A stretch of 64,000 nt of DNA from Paractinoplanes pyxinae (GCF_026626335.1 NZ_JAPNTZ010000023.1:111847-175846), one strand, 5' to 3'. Counted from the first letter of the stretch, positions 16,897 to 25,722 are shown. Numbers and translations: made by a program. Notes: generated from the letters alone by a model not told the origin.

Positions 16897-18435
16897 TCAC
16901 CCCTTCGCGAGCCGGGCCACGCCCACCGCCATCAGCACGAGTCCCACGGTCATCGCGCTCAGACCCACAACCATTCCCGCGTACGTCGAAATAAGCCACC
17001 ACCCGACCCCGGCCACCGCGAGTCCCGCCCCCGTGGCCAGCAACGTCATCGAGCCGCCGCGGCTCCGCTCCGGCGGCGTGGACCGCACCGGGCGCGGCAC
17101 GGCCGGCGAGTCGGTGTCCGTGAACTCCAGCCGCGTCCGCCCGATCCCGATCACGTCGCCCGGCCGCAGCGGTTCCCGCCCCTGCAACCGCCGCCCGTTC
17201 ACGGTCGTGCCGTTGGTGCTGCCCAGGTCGTCCACCCAGAACCGGCCGCCGGACGGGCTGATCTCGGCGTGCCGCCGGCTCGCGTACGAGTCGGCCAGCC
17301 GCAGATCCGCATTGGGCGCCGTCCCGATCAGCACCCGCCGCTGCCGGGGCAGCCCGAACGACACCGGCTCTCCGTCGCCCGCCATGTACCGCACGGAAGC
17401 CGCCGGAGCCACCAGCGGCTGCGGCGCCGGGGATCGTGGCGGCGACACCGGCGCGACCGGCGGGCTGACCGGCGCGGCCGCGAAGTCCCGGGGCAGCAGC
17501 GCGCAGCCCTCGGCCACCGCCAGCTCCGGCTCCTTCACGGTCACCGCGGCCAGCCCGGACGCCGCCTCGACCAGCGACCACAGCAGCGGGATGCGGCTGC
17601 CCCCGCCGACCAGCAGCAGCGTCGTGGCCCCGCCCATCCCGGCCGCCGTCCGGGCGACCCGGGCCAGGATCGGCTGGGCCAGCGCCTCGAACTCCGTCCG
17701 GGTCACGGTCAGCTCGGTGTCGGCCAGCGGCACGGTGAACGACGCCGACTCCTCGATCGACAGCCGCTCCTTCAACGCCCGCAGCTCTTCCCACAGCAGC
17801 AGCCGCGCCGCGCGGTCGACCGCGGTCAGCGGGTCTTCGAGCCGGTGCCAGACGCCGCGGTCGTGCCCGGCGATCCACGCCCCGGCCAGCTCGGCCAGGC
17901 AGGTGTCGAGCCGGATGCCGCCCGTCCCGTCCAGCGTCTCGAAGGCCAGTTGGTCGTACCCGTCGTCCGTACGCCGGACCAGCCCCACATCGCAGCTGCT
18001 GGCCCCCGCGTCGACCACCAGAACCGTCCCGCCGCTCGGCAGCCGATCACCGAGCGCGGCCGCGGCCGCCACCGCCTCACCGACAACCTGGACGCCGCTC
18101 AGCCCGGCCCGCGAAACAGCCGAAGCCAGGGCCGCCTGTCGCGAACTGTCCCACTCGGACGGACAGGCCACGGTCGTCTCGACGGTTTCGGCACCGGCCG
18201 CGCGCCGCACTTCGACCGCCATCCGGGCCAGGTGCTGCGGCAGCAGCGAGCCCGCGTGCAGTGGATCGCGGTGTCCCGGATAGACCGGATCGGCCGAGGA
18301 CGGCACGAGCGGGGAGCCCCCGGCCAGGACGGGCCGGGGCGGCATGCCCGGCGCGCGCAGCATCGTCACCGTGTGCGCGGTGCCGAGGCTGATCCCGGCC
18401 CGCCACAGCCGCGCCGGCATGGTCATGCCAGGCAT
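16897..18435 (-). CDS. Hsp70-like / FHA / membrane-anchored protein
   Basis: 512 aa. Residues 1-330 are an actin/Hsp70-like ATPase: phosphate-1 region ISLGTAHTVTML, phosphate-2 region VLVVDAGASSCDVG, and adenosine motif LLLVGGGSRIPLL. A Pro/Ala-rich linker follows, then an FHA phosphothreonine-binding domain (VLIGTAPNADLRLAD, SRRHAEIS, DLGSTNGTTVNG), then two hydrophobic segments near the C-terminus (LATGAGLAVAGVGWWLI; VVGLSAMTVGLVLMAVGVA). No substrate-binding chaperone domain is present. This architecture suggests a membrane-tethered sensor of Ser/Thr phosphorylation with an Hsp70-type switch rather than a chaperone. A GNAT gene follows after 3 bp. Confidence 0.88.
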   Translation of the reverse strand: MPGMTMPARLWRAGISLGTAHTVTMLRAPGMPPRPVLAGGSPLVPSSADPVYPGHRDPLHAGSLLPQHLARMAVEVRRAAGAETVETTVACPSEWDSSRQAALASAVSRAGLSGVQVVGEAVAAAAALGDRLPSGGTVLVVDAGASSCDVGLVRRTDDGYDQLAFETLDGTGGIRLDTCLAELAGAWIAGHDRGVWHRLEDPLTAVDRAARLLLWEELRALKERLSIEESASFTVPLADTELTVTRTEFEALAQPILARVARTAAGMGGATTLLLVGGGSRIPLLWSLVEAASGLAAVTVKEPELAVAEGCALLPRDFAAAPVSPPVAPVSPPRSPAPQPLVAPAASVRYMAGDGEPVSFGLPRQRRVLIGTAPNADLRLADSYASRRHAEISPSGGRFWVDDLGSTNGTTVNGRRLQGREPLRPGDVIGIGRTRLEFTDTDSPAVPRPVRSTPPERSRGGSMTLLATGAGLAVAGVGWWLISTYAGMVVGLSAMTVGLVLMAVGVARLAKG

Positions 18436-18440
18436 CGTGC

Positions 18441-18460
18441 CACGTGAGCTAGCTCACGTG
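18441..18460. repeat. Perfect 20-bp palindrome with two CACGTG boxes
   Basis: CACGTGAGCT is followed directly by its reverse complement AGCTCACGTG. It covers the last codons and stop of the CheB gene and the 13-bp gap before the Hsp70-FHA start. No T-run follows on either strand, so it is not a typical intrinsic terminator. A dimeric regulator site for the Hsp70-FHA/GNAT unit or an mRNA hairpin at the CheB end are both possible. Confidence 0.7.
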
Positions 18461-19096
18461 CTTGAGGATGGCCTCCGGGATCGCGTCGAGAGACAGCACC
18501 TTGTGCACCCGGCCGGTCATCGCGGCCGCGGCCGGCATGGCCGAGAATGCCGAACTGGCCACGTCCTGCGCCAGCACGGTGCCGCCGCAGTGGGCGATCG
18601 CGTGCACGCCGGCCTGGCCGTCGTGACCCATGCCGGTGAGGATGACGGCCAGCGCCCGGGTGCCACAGGTGACCGCGAGCGTCGACAGCATCAGGTCGGC
18701 CGACGGCCGGGCCGGAGGCAGCGCGCCGGTCGGGATCAGCCCGATCCGCGCCTCCGAGGTGACCAGCAGGTGCCGGGCGGGCGGCACGACCAGCACGTGA
18801 CCCGGTTCCATCAGCATCTGGTCGGCCGCCACGTCGACCCGCAGCCGGGTGCCCCGGCGCAGGATCTCGGCCAGCTGACTAGCCCGGTTAGGGTCTTGAT
18901 GCAGGGCCACGAGCACAACGGCGGGCAGATCGACCGGCAGCGGCGCCAGCACCCGGACCAGGGCTTCGACCCCGCCGGCCGAGGCGACCAGCGCGATCAC
19001 CGGGAACGGGACCGGGAACGAGTCGGGCGAGGGCGCGTGGAGGCGGACCGCGACCGGTTCCATCGCGGACAGGTTGTCGACGCCGGATTCCGTCAT
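18449..19096 (-). CDS. Stand-alone CheB-type methylesterase domain protein
   Basis: 215 aa from ATG 19094-19096. It holds only the CheB effector domain, with the Ser/His/Asp triad at Ser39 (ALVASAGGVEAL), His66 (VALHQDPNR) and Asp159 (VILTGMGHDG). The receiver domain that normally gates CheB is missing. CheB removes methyl groups from, or deamidates, glutamyl sites of chemoreceptors; a chemoreceptor gene lies 2.4 kb away at 21504-23138. In actinobacteria such free CheB domains also occur next to kinases or PAS proteins. The start is supported only by a weak GGACGG. Confidence 0.88.
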   Translation of the reverse strand: MTESGVDNLSAMEPVAVRLHAPSPDSFPVPFPVIALVASAGGVEALVRVLAPLPVDLPAVVLVALHQDPNRASQLAEILRRGTRLRVDVAADQMLMEPGHVLVVPPARHLLVTSEARIGLIPTGALPPARPSADLMLSTLAVTCGTRALAVILTGMGHDGQAGVHAIAHCGGTVLAQDVASSAFSAMPAAAAMTGRVHKVLSLDAIPEAILKHVS

Positions 19097-19107
19097 CGCC
19101 GTCCAGA

Positions 19108-20124
19108 TTACGCGGGCGACCATCCGATGGCCGAGGCGATGTGCTTGGTAATCGTCTCGAGGATCCGCGCGTTGTAGGCGACGCCGAGCTGGTTGGGCAC
19201 CGTGAACAGCACCGTGTCGGCGGCCTGGACGGCGGCGTCCGCGGCGAGCTCCTCGGCGATCTTGTCGGGCTCCCCGGCGTACGTGCGCCCGAAGCGCGAC
19301 CGCACCCCCTCGAGCAACCCGATCTGGTCCTCGTTCTCCTGCCCGCCGAAGTAGATCCGATCGATCTCCTCGGTGATCGGCAGCACGCTGCGCGAGATCG
19401 ACACGCGCGGCTCCCAGTCGTGGCCGGCGTCGGCCCAGGCCTGCCGGTAGAGCGCGATCTGCTCGGCCTGCAGCTCGTCGAACGGCACGCCGGTGTCCTC
19501 GGACAGCAGCGTCGAACTCTGCAGATTCATGCCGATCCCGGCCGCCCACTGAGCCGTCGCGCGAGTGCCCGCACCCCACCAGATCCGCTCGCGCAGCCCC
19601 GGCGACTGCGGCTGGATGGCCAGCCCGCCGCTGATCCCCGTCCGGGCCGGATCAGTGCGAGCGACGGCCGCCCCCGAGATCGCCTGCAGGAAGATCTCGG
19701 TCTTGGACCGGGCCAGATCGGCCGCGTTCGTGCCCTCCGGCGGCACATAGCCGAACACCTCGGCCCCGCGCAGCACCGTCTCCGGCGACCCCCGGCTCAC
19801 CCCCAGCTGCAGCCGGCCCCCGCTGATCAGGTCGGCCGCCGCCGCCTCCTCGGCCATGTAGAACGGGTTCTCGTACCGCATGTCGATCACGCCGGTCCCG
19901 ATCTCGATCCGCGACGTCCGCGCCCCGATCGCCGCCAGCAACGGAAACGGCGACGCCAGTTGCCGCTCGAAGTGATGAACCCGCACGAACGCACCGTCGA
20001 CGCCGAGCTCTTCCGCCGCCACAGCCAGTTCAATGGTCTGCAACAACGAGTCGGCGGCAGAGCGTGTCTGCGACCCGGCCGCATCCCGCCAATGCCCGAA
20101 AGACAAGAAACCGATCTTCTTCAC
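19108..20124 (-). CDS. LLM class flavin-dependent oxidoreductase
   Basis: 338 aa bacterial luciferase-like monooxygenase. The N-terminus MKKIGFLSFGHWRD, then GVDGAFVRVHHFERQLASPF, IEIGTGVIDMRYENPFYMAEEA and GRLQLGVSRGSPE, are the TIM-barrel landmarks of this FMN/F420-dependent family. The C-terminus includes TYAGEPDKIAEELA. The gene ends 11 bp before the CheB start on the same strand. The substrate is unknown; actinobacterial members may use either FMNH2 or F420. Confidence 0.9.
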   Translation of the reverse strand: MKKIGFLSFGHWRDAAGSQTRSAADSLLQTIELAVAAEELGVDGAFVRVHHFERQLASPFPLLAAIGARTSRIEIGTGVIDMRYENPFYMAEEAAAADLISGGRLQLGVSRGSPETVLRGAEVFGYVPPEGTNAADLARSKTEIFLQAISGAAVARTDPARTGISGGLAIQPQSPGLRERIWWGAGTRATAQWAAGIGMNLQSSTLLSEDTGVPFDELQAEQIALYRQAWADAGHDWEPRVSISRSVLPITEEIDRIYFGGQENEDQIGLLEGVRSRFGRTYAGEPDKIAEELAADAAVQAADTVLFTVPNQLGVAYNARILETITKHIASAIGWSPA

Positions 20125-20433
20125 GATTTCCCCAACTCAGCCGGTGTTTGATCGATTCCGCTGACGCTACCGATGTTGGTCACGCTTCCTATCTCGTACG
20201 AGCCATCGGGCGCAGCCTCGCTCGGAGCGCACCCTTCACCCGCGGCCGTGGTTTTCCTGTAAAGCGCACTCTTCACACCTTCGTGCGGCTCAGCCCCGCG
20301 TTTCGCGCACGGTCCAGGCCCTGCGGTGGCTCGGCCTCGCCTTTCGCGCACGGTTTACGCGTACCTGCGGCTGTGGTTGTGGCTCGGGTCTCGTGGGGCG
20401 TGCACCCTCTGCGTGGGGTCGGGAGCGGACCGT
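20125..20433. other. Noncoding stretch with decayed direct repeats
   Basis: No convincing gene. Two imperfect direct-repeat pairs are visible: AGCGCACCCTTCAC near 20227 against AGCGCACTCTTCAC near 20261, and TTTCGCGCACGGT near 20301 against the same at 20342, each followed by CCTGCGG and TGGCTCGG. The LLM gene starts leftward from 20124, so its promoter must lie here, but no consensus boxes could be chosen with confidence. Confidence 0.5.
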
Positions 20434-20614
20434 TACTATGGCCGCATGCGTCGCCCTATCGCGTTTTCGCCGCCCCGCTTCTGAGCGGGACGGCTGCTCG
20501 GCCTCGTCGCGTCCGGCCCTGACTCGGGCCCGCCGCGCATCGGCGCACCTTTTCAGCACGTCCCGCTTCCGCGACCACTTTTCTTCTTCGTCGCAGAAGC
20601 TGGAGCGATAACTC
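20434..20614 (+). promoter_or_regulatory. Possible leader peptide and hairpin before the DMT exporter
   Basis: A -10-like TACTAT (20434-20439) lies 6 nt before ATG 20446, which opens a 12-codon reading frame MRRPIAFSPPRF ending at TGA 20482-20484. The stop is inside a hairpin with a 6-bp stem (CCCGCT 20474-20479, AGCGGG 20484-20489) and a 4-nt loop. The exporter starts 130 bp further on. The arrangement resembles ribosome-mediated leader control, but no -35 box is clear and the anti-terminator alternative was not identified. Confidence 0.4.
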
Positions 20615-21520
20615 GTGCTTGTCTCTGAATACCCGCGAACCCGTGCGGCCAACGGGCTTCCGTATCTGATCGTTGCCGGTTTCCTGTGGGGTGCCGGCGG
20701 TCTCACCGGCACTCTGCTGGCCCGTGAGGGCGGCCTGTCGCCGCTCGGGGTGGCCGCCGGGCGGCTCGGCGTGGGCGGCCTGCTGCTGGTGGCCTTCCTC
20801 GTGGTCACCCGGCAGAAGTTCCCCCGCGGGCGGGCTGCCTGGACCCGCATCGTCGTGCTCGGCCTGCTGGCCGCCGAGTTCCAGGCCACCTACTTCGCCG
20901 CGGTGGCCCGCACCGGCGTCAGCCTGGCCACCCTGCTCACCATCGGCGCCTCTCCGGTGCTCGTGCTGCTCGCCGAGGCGGTCACCGGGCGCCGGCGGCT
21001 CACCCCGAAGGTCGTCGCCACCGCAGTGCTCGCCCTGGCCGGATTGGGCCTGCTGGTGGGCGTACCGGCGGACGGTCTTGACCTTGGCCGGATGCTCACC
21101 GGGGGCGGCTTCGCGTTGCTGGCGGCGACCGGCTTCGCGACCATGACCCTGGTCGCGGCCCGCCCGGTCGAGGGCCTGGACGAACTGGTCTCGACCGGGG
21201 TCGGCTTCACGCTGGGCGCGATCGCCCTCGCCCCGCTGGCCGTCGCCGGTGGCCTCAGCTTCACGGTCACGCCTGCCTCGATCGCGCTGCTGCTGGCCCT
21301 GGGCGTCGGCCCCACGGCGCTCGGCTATGCCGCGTACTTCCGGGGTCTGCGGACCAGCGCGGCCGGCACCGCCGCGCTCATGGCCCTGCTGGAACCGCTG
21401 GTCGGCACGGCGCTGGCCGTCCTGATCCTGGGGGAGAGGCTGGGCGCGGCCGGCTGGGTCGGCGCGGTCCTCCTGATCGTCGCTCTAGGGCTGGAGAGCA
21501 GGTCTAGCGCTGTGAAGTGA
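20615..21520 (+). CDS. EamA/DMT family transporter
   Basis: 301 aa from GTG 20615, with GGAG 9 nt upstream. Ten hydrophobic segments in two repeated EamA halves are seen (first half LIVAGFLWGAGGLTGTLL, second half GGGFALLAATGFATMTLVA). The family exports metabolites such as amino acids or nucleosides across the inner membrane. The last part (GTAALMALLEPLVGTALAVL, LGERLGAAGWVG) is the diagnostic EPxxA region. The gene converges on and overlaps the chemoreceptor gene by 17 bp. Its substrate is unknown. Confidence 0.92.
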   Translation: MLVSEYPRTRAANGLPYLIVAGFLWGAGGLTGTLLAREGGLSPLGVAAGRLGVGGLLLVAFLVVTRQKFPRGRAAWTRIVVLGLLAAEFQATYFAAVARTGVSLATLLTIGASPVLVLLAEAVTGRRRLTPKVVATAVLALAGLGLLVGVPADGLDLGRMLTGGGFALLAATGFATMTLVAARPVEGLDELVSTGVGFTLGAIALAPLAVAGGLSFTVTPASIALLLALGVGPTALGYAAYFRGLRTSAAGTAALMALLEPLVGTALAVLILGERLGAAGWVGAVLLIVALGLESRSSAVK

Positions 21521-23138
21521 TCTGGAACTGGTCGACGATGCCCTGCAGCTCGCGCGACATCTCCTCGAGGCGGTGGGCGGTCTGCTGGGCCTCGTCGACG
21601 CCGGCCGACGTCACCTGGGCGGCCGTCGCCACCCCGGTGACGCTGGACGCGATGTCGCCCGAGCCGGTGGCCGCCTCGACGATGTTCCGGCTCATCTCGG
21701 CGGTCGTCGCCGTCTGCTCCTCCACGGCGGCGGCGATCGTCGTCGAGTGCTCGTTGACCGACTCGATGATGTGGCTGATCTGGTCGATGGCGGCGACCGC
21801 CTCGGTGGTGTCGTGCTGGATGGCCTGCACCCGGGCCGCGATGTCGTCGGTCGCCTTGGCCGTCTCCTGAGCCAGGTCCTTGACCTCGCTGGCCACCACG
21901 GCGAAGCCCTTGCCGGCCTCGCCCGCCCGGGCCGCCTCGATCGTCGCGTTCAGGGCGAGCAGGTTGGTCTGCTCGGCGATGGCCGTGATCAGCTTGACCA
22001 CCTCGCCGATCTCGGCGCTGGAGCGGCCCAGCTGGCCGATCGTCTCGCCGGCCCGGCGGGCACTGTCCACGCCGCTGGCCGCCACCGCCGCGGCCTGGCT
22101 GGCGCTGCCGGAGATCTCGCGGATGGCCGCGTTCATCTCCTCGGTGCCGGCGGCCACGGTCTGCACGCTGCGCGACACCTCCTCGGCCGACGAGGCGACC
22201 CGGTCGGACTGCCCGGACGCGTCGGCCGCGGCCGCGGCGATCCGGGCCGAGGCGGTGCTCAGCTCCTGCGAGGCGCCGGACAGTGTGCGGCTGTTGTCGC
22301 TGATCCGGCCGAACGCGGTCAGCAGCACTTCGAGGGTGCTGTTGACGGCCCGGCCCATCACGCCGAGTTCGTCGTGGCTGCCGTCGGGCGCCCGTACGGT
22401 CAGGTTCTTGTCGGCCACCTCGCGCAGCGTGGCCACGGTCTGGCTCAGCGGCCCGGTGATGCTGCGGGTGACCAGCACGGCCAGGATCGCGGCCAGGCCC
22501 AGCGCCAGCAGCCCGGCCACGATCATGAAAGTGGCCGCGGTGGAGGCGGCCGAGTGGGCCTCCTTCTCGGCCGCCGTGGCCGTGGCGGTGGCCGAGGCCA
22601 GCAGGGTCTCGATGGTGCCGATGATTTTGGACATCTGCTCGTTGGCGGCGCCCGCGACCAGGTCGCTGCCCCGGTCGCGGCCGCTCGCGGTGCCCGCCCG
22701 GAACAGCTCGACGACCTGCTGGTCGACCTTCATGTACTCCGCGAAGGCGCTCTCCGCGGTGTCGATGGAGGCGCCCTCGTCGCCGCCGAGCTGGTCGGCC
22801 CGCAGGGTGGCCAGGGCCTGCCGGAAGCTCTCCGTCGCCGCGATGAAGTTCTTGCGCTGCCCGACCGAGTCGGAGGCCGCGCCGGCCACGCCGCGCAGCA
22901 CGTCGAACGCGTAGCCGTTCTGCCAGCCGTTGAGATCGGCCGTGCGGTACATGGCGTTCAGGGAGTCCTGGCGCAGGTCGGCCGCCGCCGCGAGCCGTCC
23001 GGTGGCGTCGGACGCCTTGCTCTGCCCCCACAGGCCGATGCCGAGCGCGACCAGCATGCACAGGCACACGCCGGTGAACGCGCCGCCCAGGCGCACACCG
23101 ATCCGGATGTTGCTGATGAAGCGGGTGAGCGTCGCCAC
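21504..23138 (-). CDS. Methyl-accepting chemotaxis protein
   Basis: 544 aa from GTG 23136-23138. A first membrane segment near residues 15-40 is followed by a four-helix ligand domain of about 150 residues, a second membrane segment (FMIVAGLLALGLAAILAVLV), a HAMP domain (ITGPLSQTVATLREVADKNL) and a cytoplasmic signalling coil. The conserved hairpin tip is intact (AEQTNLLALNATIEAARAGE, then GKGFAVVASEVKDLA). It should control CheA/CheW and flagellar behaviour. No CheA or CheW is in the window; a CheB-like protein lies at 18449. Confidence 0.95.
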   Translation of the reverse strand: MATLTRFISNIRIGVRLGGAFTGVCLCMLVALGIGLWGQSKASDATGRLAAAADLRQDSLNAMYRTADLNGWQNGYAFDVLRGVAGAASDSVGQRKNFIAATESFRQALATLRADQLGGDEGASIDTAESAFAEYMKVDQQVVELFRAGTASGRDRGSDLVAGAANEQMSKIIGTIETLLASATATATAAEKEAHSAASTAATFMIVAGLLALGLAAILAVLVTRSITGPLSQTVATLREVADKNLTVRAPDGSHDELGVMGRAVNSTLEVLLTAFGRISDNSRTLSGASQELSTASARIAAAAADASGQSDRVASSAEEVSRSVQTVAAGTEEMNAAIREISGSASQAAAVAASGVDSARRAGETIGQLGRSSAEIGEVVKLITAIAEQTNLLALNATIEAARAGEAGKGFAVVASEVKDLAQETAKATDDIAARVQAIQHDTTEAVAAIDQISHIIESVNEHSTTIAAAVEEQTATTAEMSRNIVEAATGSGDIASSVTGVATAAQVTSAGVDEAQQTAHRLEEMSRELQGIVDQFQITSQR

Positions 23139-23198
23139 CGCTTCACGCTAAGGCGTGCTCAGGAAAAATGAGCCTGATTCGCGATCTATCCTGGTCAG

Positions 23199-23963
23199 GT
23201 GGTCTTTCACGTCCGGCCCGGGGACGCGCGCTCGCCGGTGATCCTGCACGTTCCGCACGCCTCGCGCGAGCTCACGCCGGCCGCCCGGGCGTCGATCGTG
23301 CGGAGCGACGACGAGCTGGCCGACGAACTCGACCACCTGACCGACGCCCACACCGACGTGATCGCCGCGAGGGCGGCGGAGGCTTCGGCCGTACGACCCT
23401 GGGTGTTCACCAACGAACTTTCGCGGCTGGTCGTCGACCCCGAGCGCTTCCCGGACGAGCGGGAGGAGATGCGGGCGTCCGGCATGGGGCCCGTCTACAC
23501 CCACGGGTACGCCGGTCGGCGGCTGCGAGCCGACGACGGTGATCACGGCTTGCTGGACGAGCATTTCCATCCGTACGCGCAAGCAATGACCGACCTGGTG
23601 GCCGAGCGCCTGGAAGCCACGGGCCGGGCAGTGATCGTCGACGTCCACTCGTACCCCACCGAGCCGCTGCCCTACGAGCTGCACGGCGACGGCCCGCGCC
23701 CGCCGGTGTGCCTGGGCGCCGACGACTTCCACACCCCGCCGTCGCTGCTGCCGGCCGGCTTCGGCCCGTACGCGACGCTGGTCAACACCCCGTTCGCCGG
23801 CTGCTACGTGCCGCTGCGCTACTACCGGCAGGAGCCGGCGGTGACCGCCGTGATGATCGAGATCCGCCGCGACACCTACATGAAAGAGCCCGGCGGCGCC
23901 CCGCACGCGGGCCTGGCCGACGTCGCGGCCGCGCTGACCGGCCTCGTCGCACGGGTCACCTGA
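23199..23963 (+). CDS. N-formylglutamate amidohydrolase family protein
   Basis: 254 aa from GTG 23199. Family landmarks are VILHVPHASRELTP at the N-terminus (metal ligand His), a DAHTD motif (zinc region), NELSRLVVDPERFPD and VIVDVHSYPTEPLPYE. The enzyme hydrolyses N-formyl-L-glutamate in histidine breakdown, but no hut gene is nearby, so a related acyl-amino-acid substrate is possible. Its 3' end overlaps the convergent MOSC gene by 8 bp. The gene is divergent from the chemoreceptor with a 60-bp gap. Confidence 0.88.
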   Translation: MVFHVRPGDARSPVILHVPHASRELTPAARASIVRSDDELADELDHLTDAHTDVIAARAAEASAVRPWVFTNELSRLVVDPERFPDEREEMRASGMGPVYTHGYAGRRLRADDGDHGLLDEHFHPYAQAMTDLVAERLEATGRAVIVDVHSYPTEPLPYELHGDGPRPPVCLGADDFHTPPSLLPAGFGPYATLVNTPFAGCYVPLRYYRQEPAVTAVMIEIRRDTYMKEPGGAPHAGLADVAAALTGLVARVT

Positions 23964-24414
23964 GCGGCCCGACCCGCAGAATCCCGTCGTCGAGCGGCGT
24001 GCAGCGGACGCCGCCCTTGCCCCGCAGGGCCTTCCACGCTCCCGGCCCGACCGTCACATCCATCCACGCGCACGGGTGCGCCCGGCGATTGACCTGCATC
24101 CGGACCGGACCGTCCCCGGAATCGAGCGTCAGCACCGAGCCGACCAGGTCGTCGACCGGCAGCCCCGCGACCAGGATGTTGCGCCGCACCGCGAGCAGCC
24201 CGGTGCCCGGCGGCAGCGACTCCTGGCTGATCACCGTCACGCTGGCGTCGCGGTGCGCGGGCTGGTTGAAGTACCGATCACCGACGATCCCCAGCCCGGC
24301 CCGCACCCGTACGCAATCGACCAGCTCACCCACCGGAGCGAGCGCCGGCCCGTCCGACGGGCGCCCCTCGAACCGGTGCACCGGCGAAGCGAGCAGCTCC
24401 ACGATCTCCGGCAC
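23956..24414 (-). CDS. MOSC domain protein
   Basis: 152 aa from GTG 24412-24414. The MOSC (molybdenum cofactor sulfurase C-terminal) fold is indicated by GIVGDRYFNQPAHRDASVTV, RRNILVAGLP and the conserved Cys in NRRAHPCAWMD. Stand-alone MOSC proteins are thought to carry sulfur to metal centres and include YiiM-type detoxifying enzymes. It lies 9 bp downstream of the metallopeptidase gene's stop on the same strand, with no functional link visible. Confidence 0.88.
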   Translation of the reverse strand: MPEIVELLASPVHRFEGRPSDGPALAPVGELVDCVRVRAGLGIVGDRYFNQPAHRDASVTVISQESLPPGTGLLAVRRNILVAGLPVDDLVGSVLTLDSGDGPVRMQVNRRAHPCAWMDVTVGPGAWKALRGKGGVRCTPLDDGILRVGPLR

Positions 24415-24423
24415 CCGGCGATG

Positions 24424-25722
24424 TTAGCCGGTGCAGGCGTCGAGCCCCTTGAGCGTGCCCTCGCGGTAGGCGCCGATGCGGTCGAACGCGGTCGGCCCGG
24501 TGCCCTCGGCGTTGCGGCCGAACGCCAGCAGCGCCTGCACGGCCTCGTCGAGGTCGCCCGGGGAGAGGGTCAGCTCGCTGCCCGGAGGCCGGGTCAGCAG
24601 GTCGTTGGTCCACGCGCCGGCCAGGCAGTCGACCGCCAGCTGGCCCTGCTCGGTGCGGGTCTCCTGCCCGCGGCGGGTCTGCACGGCGCGGGAGAACAGG
24701 TCGCCCAGCATCATGCCGAGCGCGAAGTCGCCGATCCGCTGGTGCAGGGCCGGGCCGAGGCGGGTGCTGTCGAACGCCGCGAAGTCGCCGTCCGGGCAGT
24801 AGAAGGCCGCGCCCTCGGCCGCCGCGTCCGGGTTGGCGCATTCCGGTGGCTCGCCGGCCCGGAACGGCTGGAGGGGCAGGTCGGCCCAGGCCTGGCCGTT
24901 GGTCAGCTCGGGGTAGGTGCGCTGCCAGTACTTCTGGGCGTCGTCGGCCAGGGCGCTGACCGCCCGGTCGTACTCGAGGTTGCCGCCGCTGGCCTGATCC
25001 TCCGGCGTGCTGAACGGCACCTCGGTGACGGGCAGGTTCCGGGCGCGGTAGCCGGCGCAGGTGGTGACGCCCTCATCCACGCCGTCCTGCAGCGCGCGGA
25101 TCCGGTCGAACGCGTTGCCGTGCGCGCCCTCGGCCAGGGCCGGGGTGCCGGGCTGGTCGCGCAGCGAGAGCATGCCGGCCACCGTGTCGTCGAGCTGGCT
25201 CGCGGTCACGTCCTTGAACGCGGTCGACTTCCCGGCCAGCACGTCGGCCAGCCAGGCCCCGGCGTAGCAGTCGGCCTGCTGCTCCAGCACCACGGTGGGC
25301 TGGTTGTCCGGGCCGATCCGGGCCTGGATGGCGTGCCCGTACTCGTGGGCCATGACGAAACCGACCAGCAGATCGCCGTACGTCTCCTGCAGTTCGGGGA
25401 TCAGCTGATCGGCGTCCCAGGCGATGAAGTCGTCGGGCGGGCAGTAGAACGCGTTCGGCTGGTAGTCGCTCGCCTGCCCGCCGCAGGCCGGCGGCGGATC
25501 GTTGCGGGTGTACGGGAACTTGCCGCCCTGCACCGGGGTGAACCGGGCGCCGTCGGCGACCGTGCCGAAGTTCGCCGCCCAGAAACGTTCGACGTCCTGC
25601 AGGGCCGGCGTCACCACGTCCTGGCGCGGCGCGGCCTGCCGCTGGTCGGGCTGGATGTCCACGATCGAGCACCCGCCGAGCAGGCCGATCGCCGCGACCA
25701 GCGCGATGGTGGACTGACGCAT
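24424..25722 (-). CDS. Neutral zinc metallopeptidase lipoprotein with a decayed second copy of the domain
   Basis: 432 aa from ATG 25720-25722, with GGAGGT upstream. The signal peptide ends in a lipobox (IGLLGGCS, Cys18). The first half carries the zinc site HEYGH at 126-130 and a following ExxxD (Glu147/Asp151) as in the YpfJ-like neutral zinc metallopeptidases. Residues about 250-430 repeat the same order of motifs (FYCPPDDF matches FYCPDGDF, QQADCYAGAW matches QLAVDCLAGAW, AFDRIRALQDG matches AFDRIGAYREG), but HEYGH aligns with DLFSR at 341-345. So the second half has lost the zinc ligands. Likely acts outside the membrane. Confidence 0.87.
   Translation of the reverse strand: MRQSTIALVAAIGLLGGCSIVDIQPDQRQAAPRQDVVTPALQDVERFWAANFGTVADGARFTPVQGGKFPYTRNDPPPACGGQASDYQPNAFYCPPDDFIAWDADQLIPELQETYGDLLVGFVMAHEYGHAIQARIGPDNQPTVVLEQQADCYAGAWLADVLAGKSTAFKDVTASQLDDTVAGMLSLRDQPGTPALAEGAHGNAFDRIRALQDGVDEGVTTCAGYRARNLPVTEVPFSTPEDQASGGNLEYDRAVSALADDAQKYWQRTYPELTNGQAWADLPLQPFRAGEPPECANPDAAAEGAAFYCPDGDFAAFDSTRLGPALHQRIGDFALGMMLGDLFSRAVQTRRGQETRTEQGQLAVDCLAGAWTNDLLTRPPGSELTLSPGDLDEAVQALLAFGRNAEGTGPTAFDRIGAYREGTLKGLDACTG

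Noticed and set aside
18441..18460. Rho-independent terminator
   Set aside because: The palindrome is not followed by a T-run on either strand.
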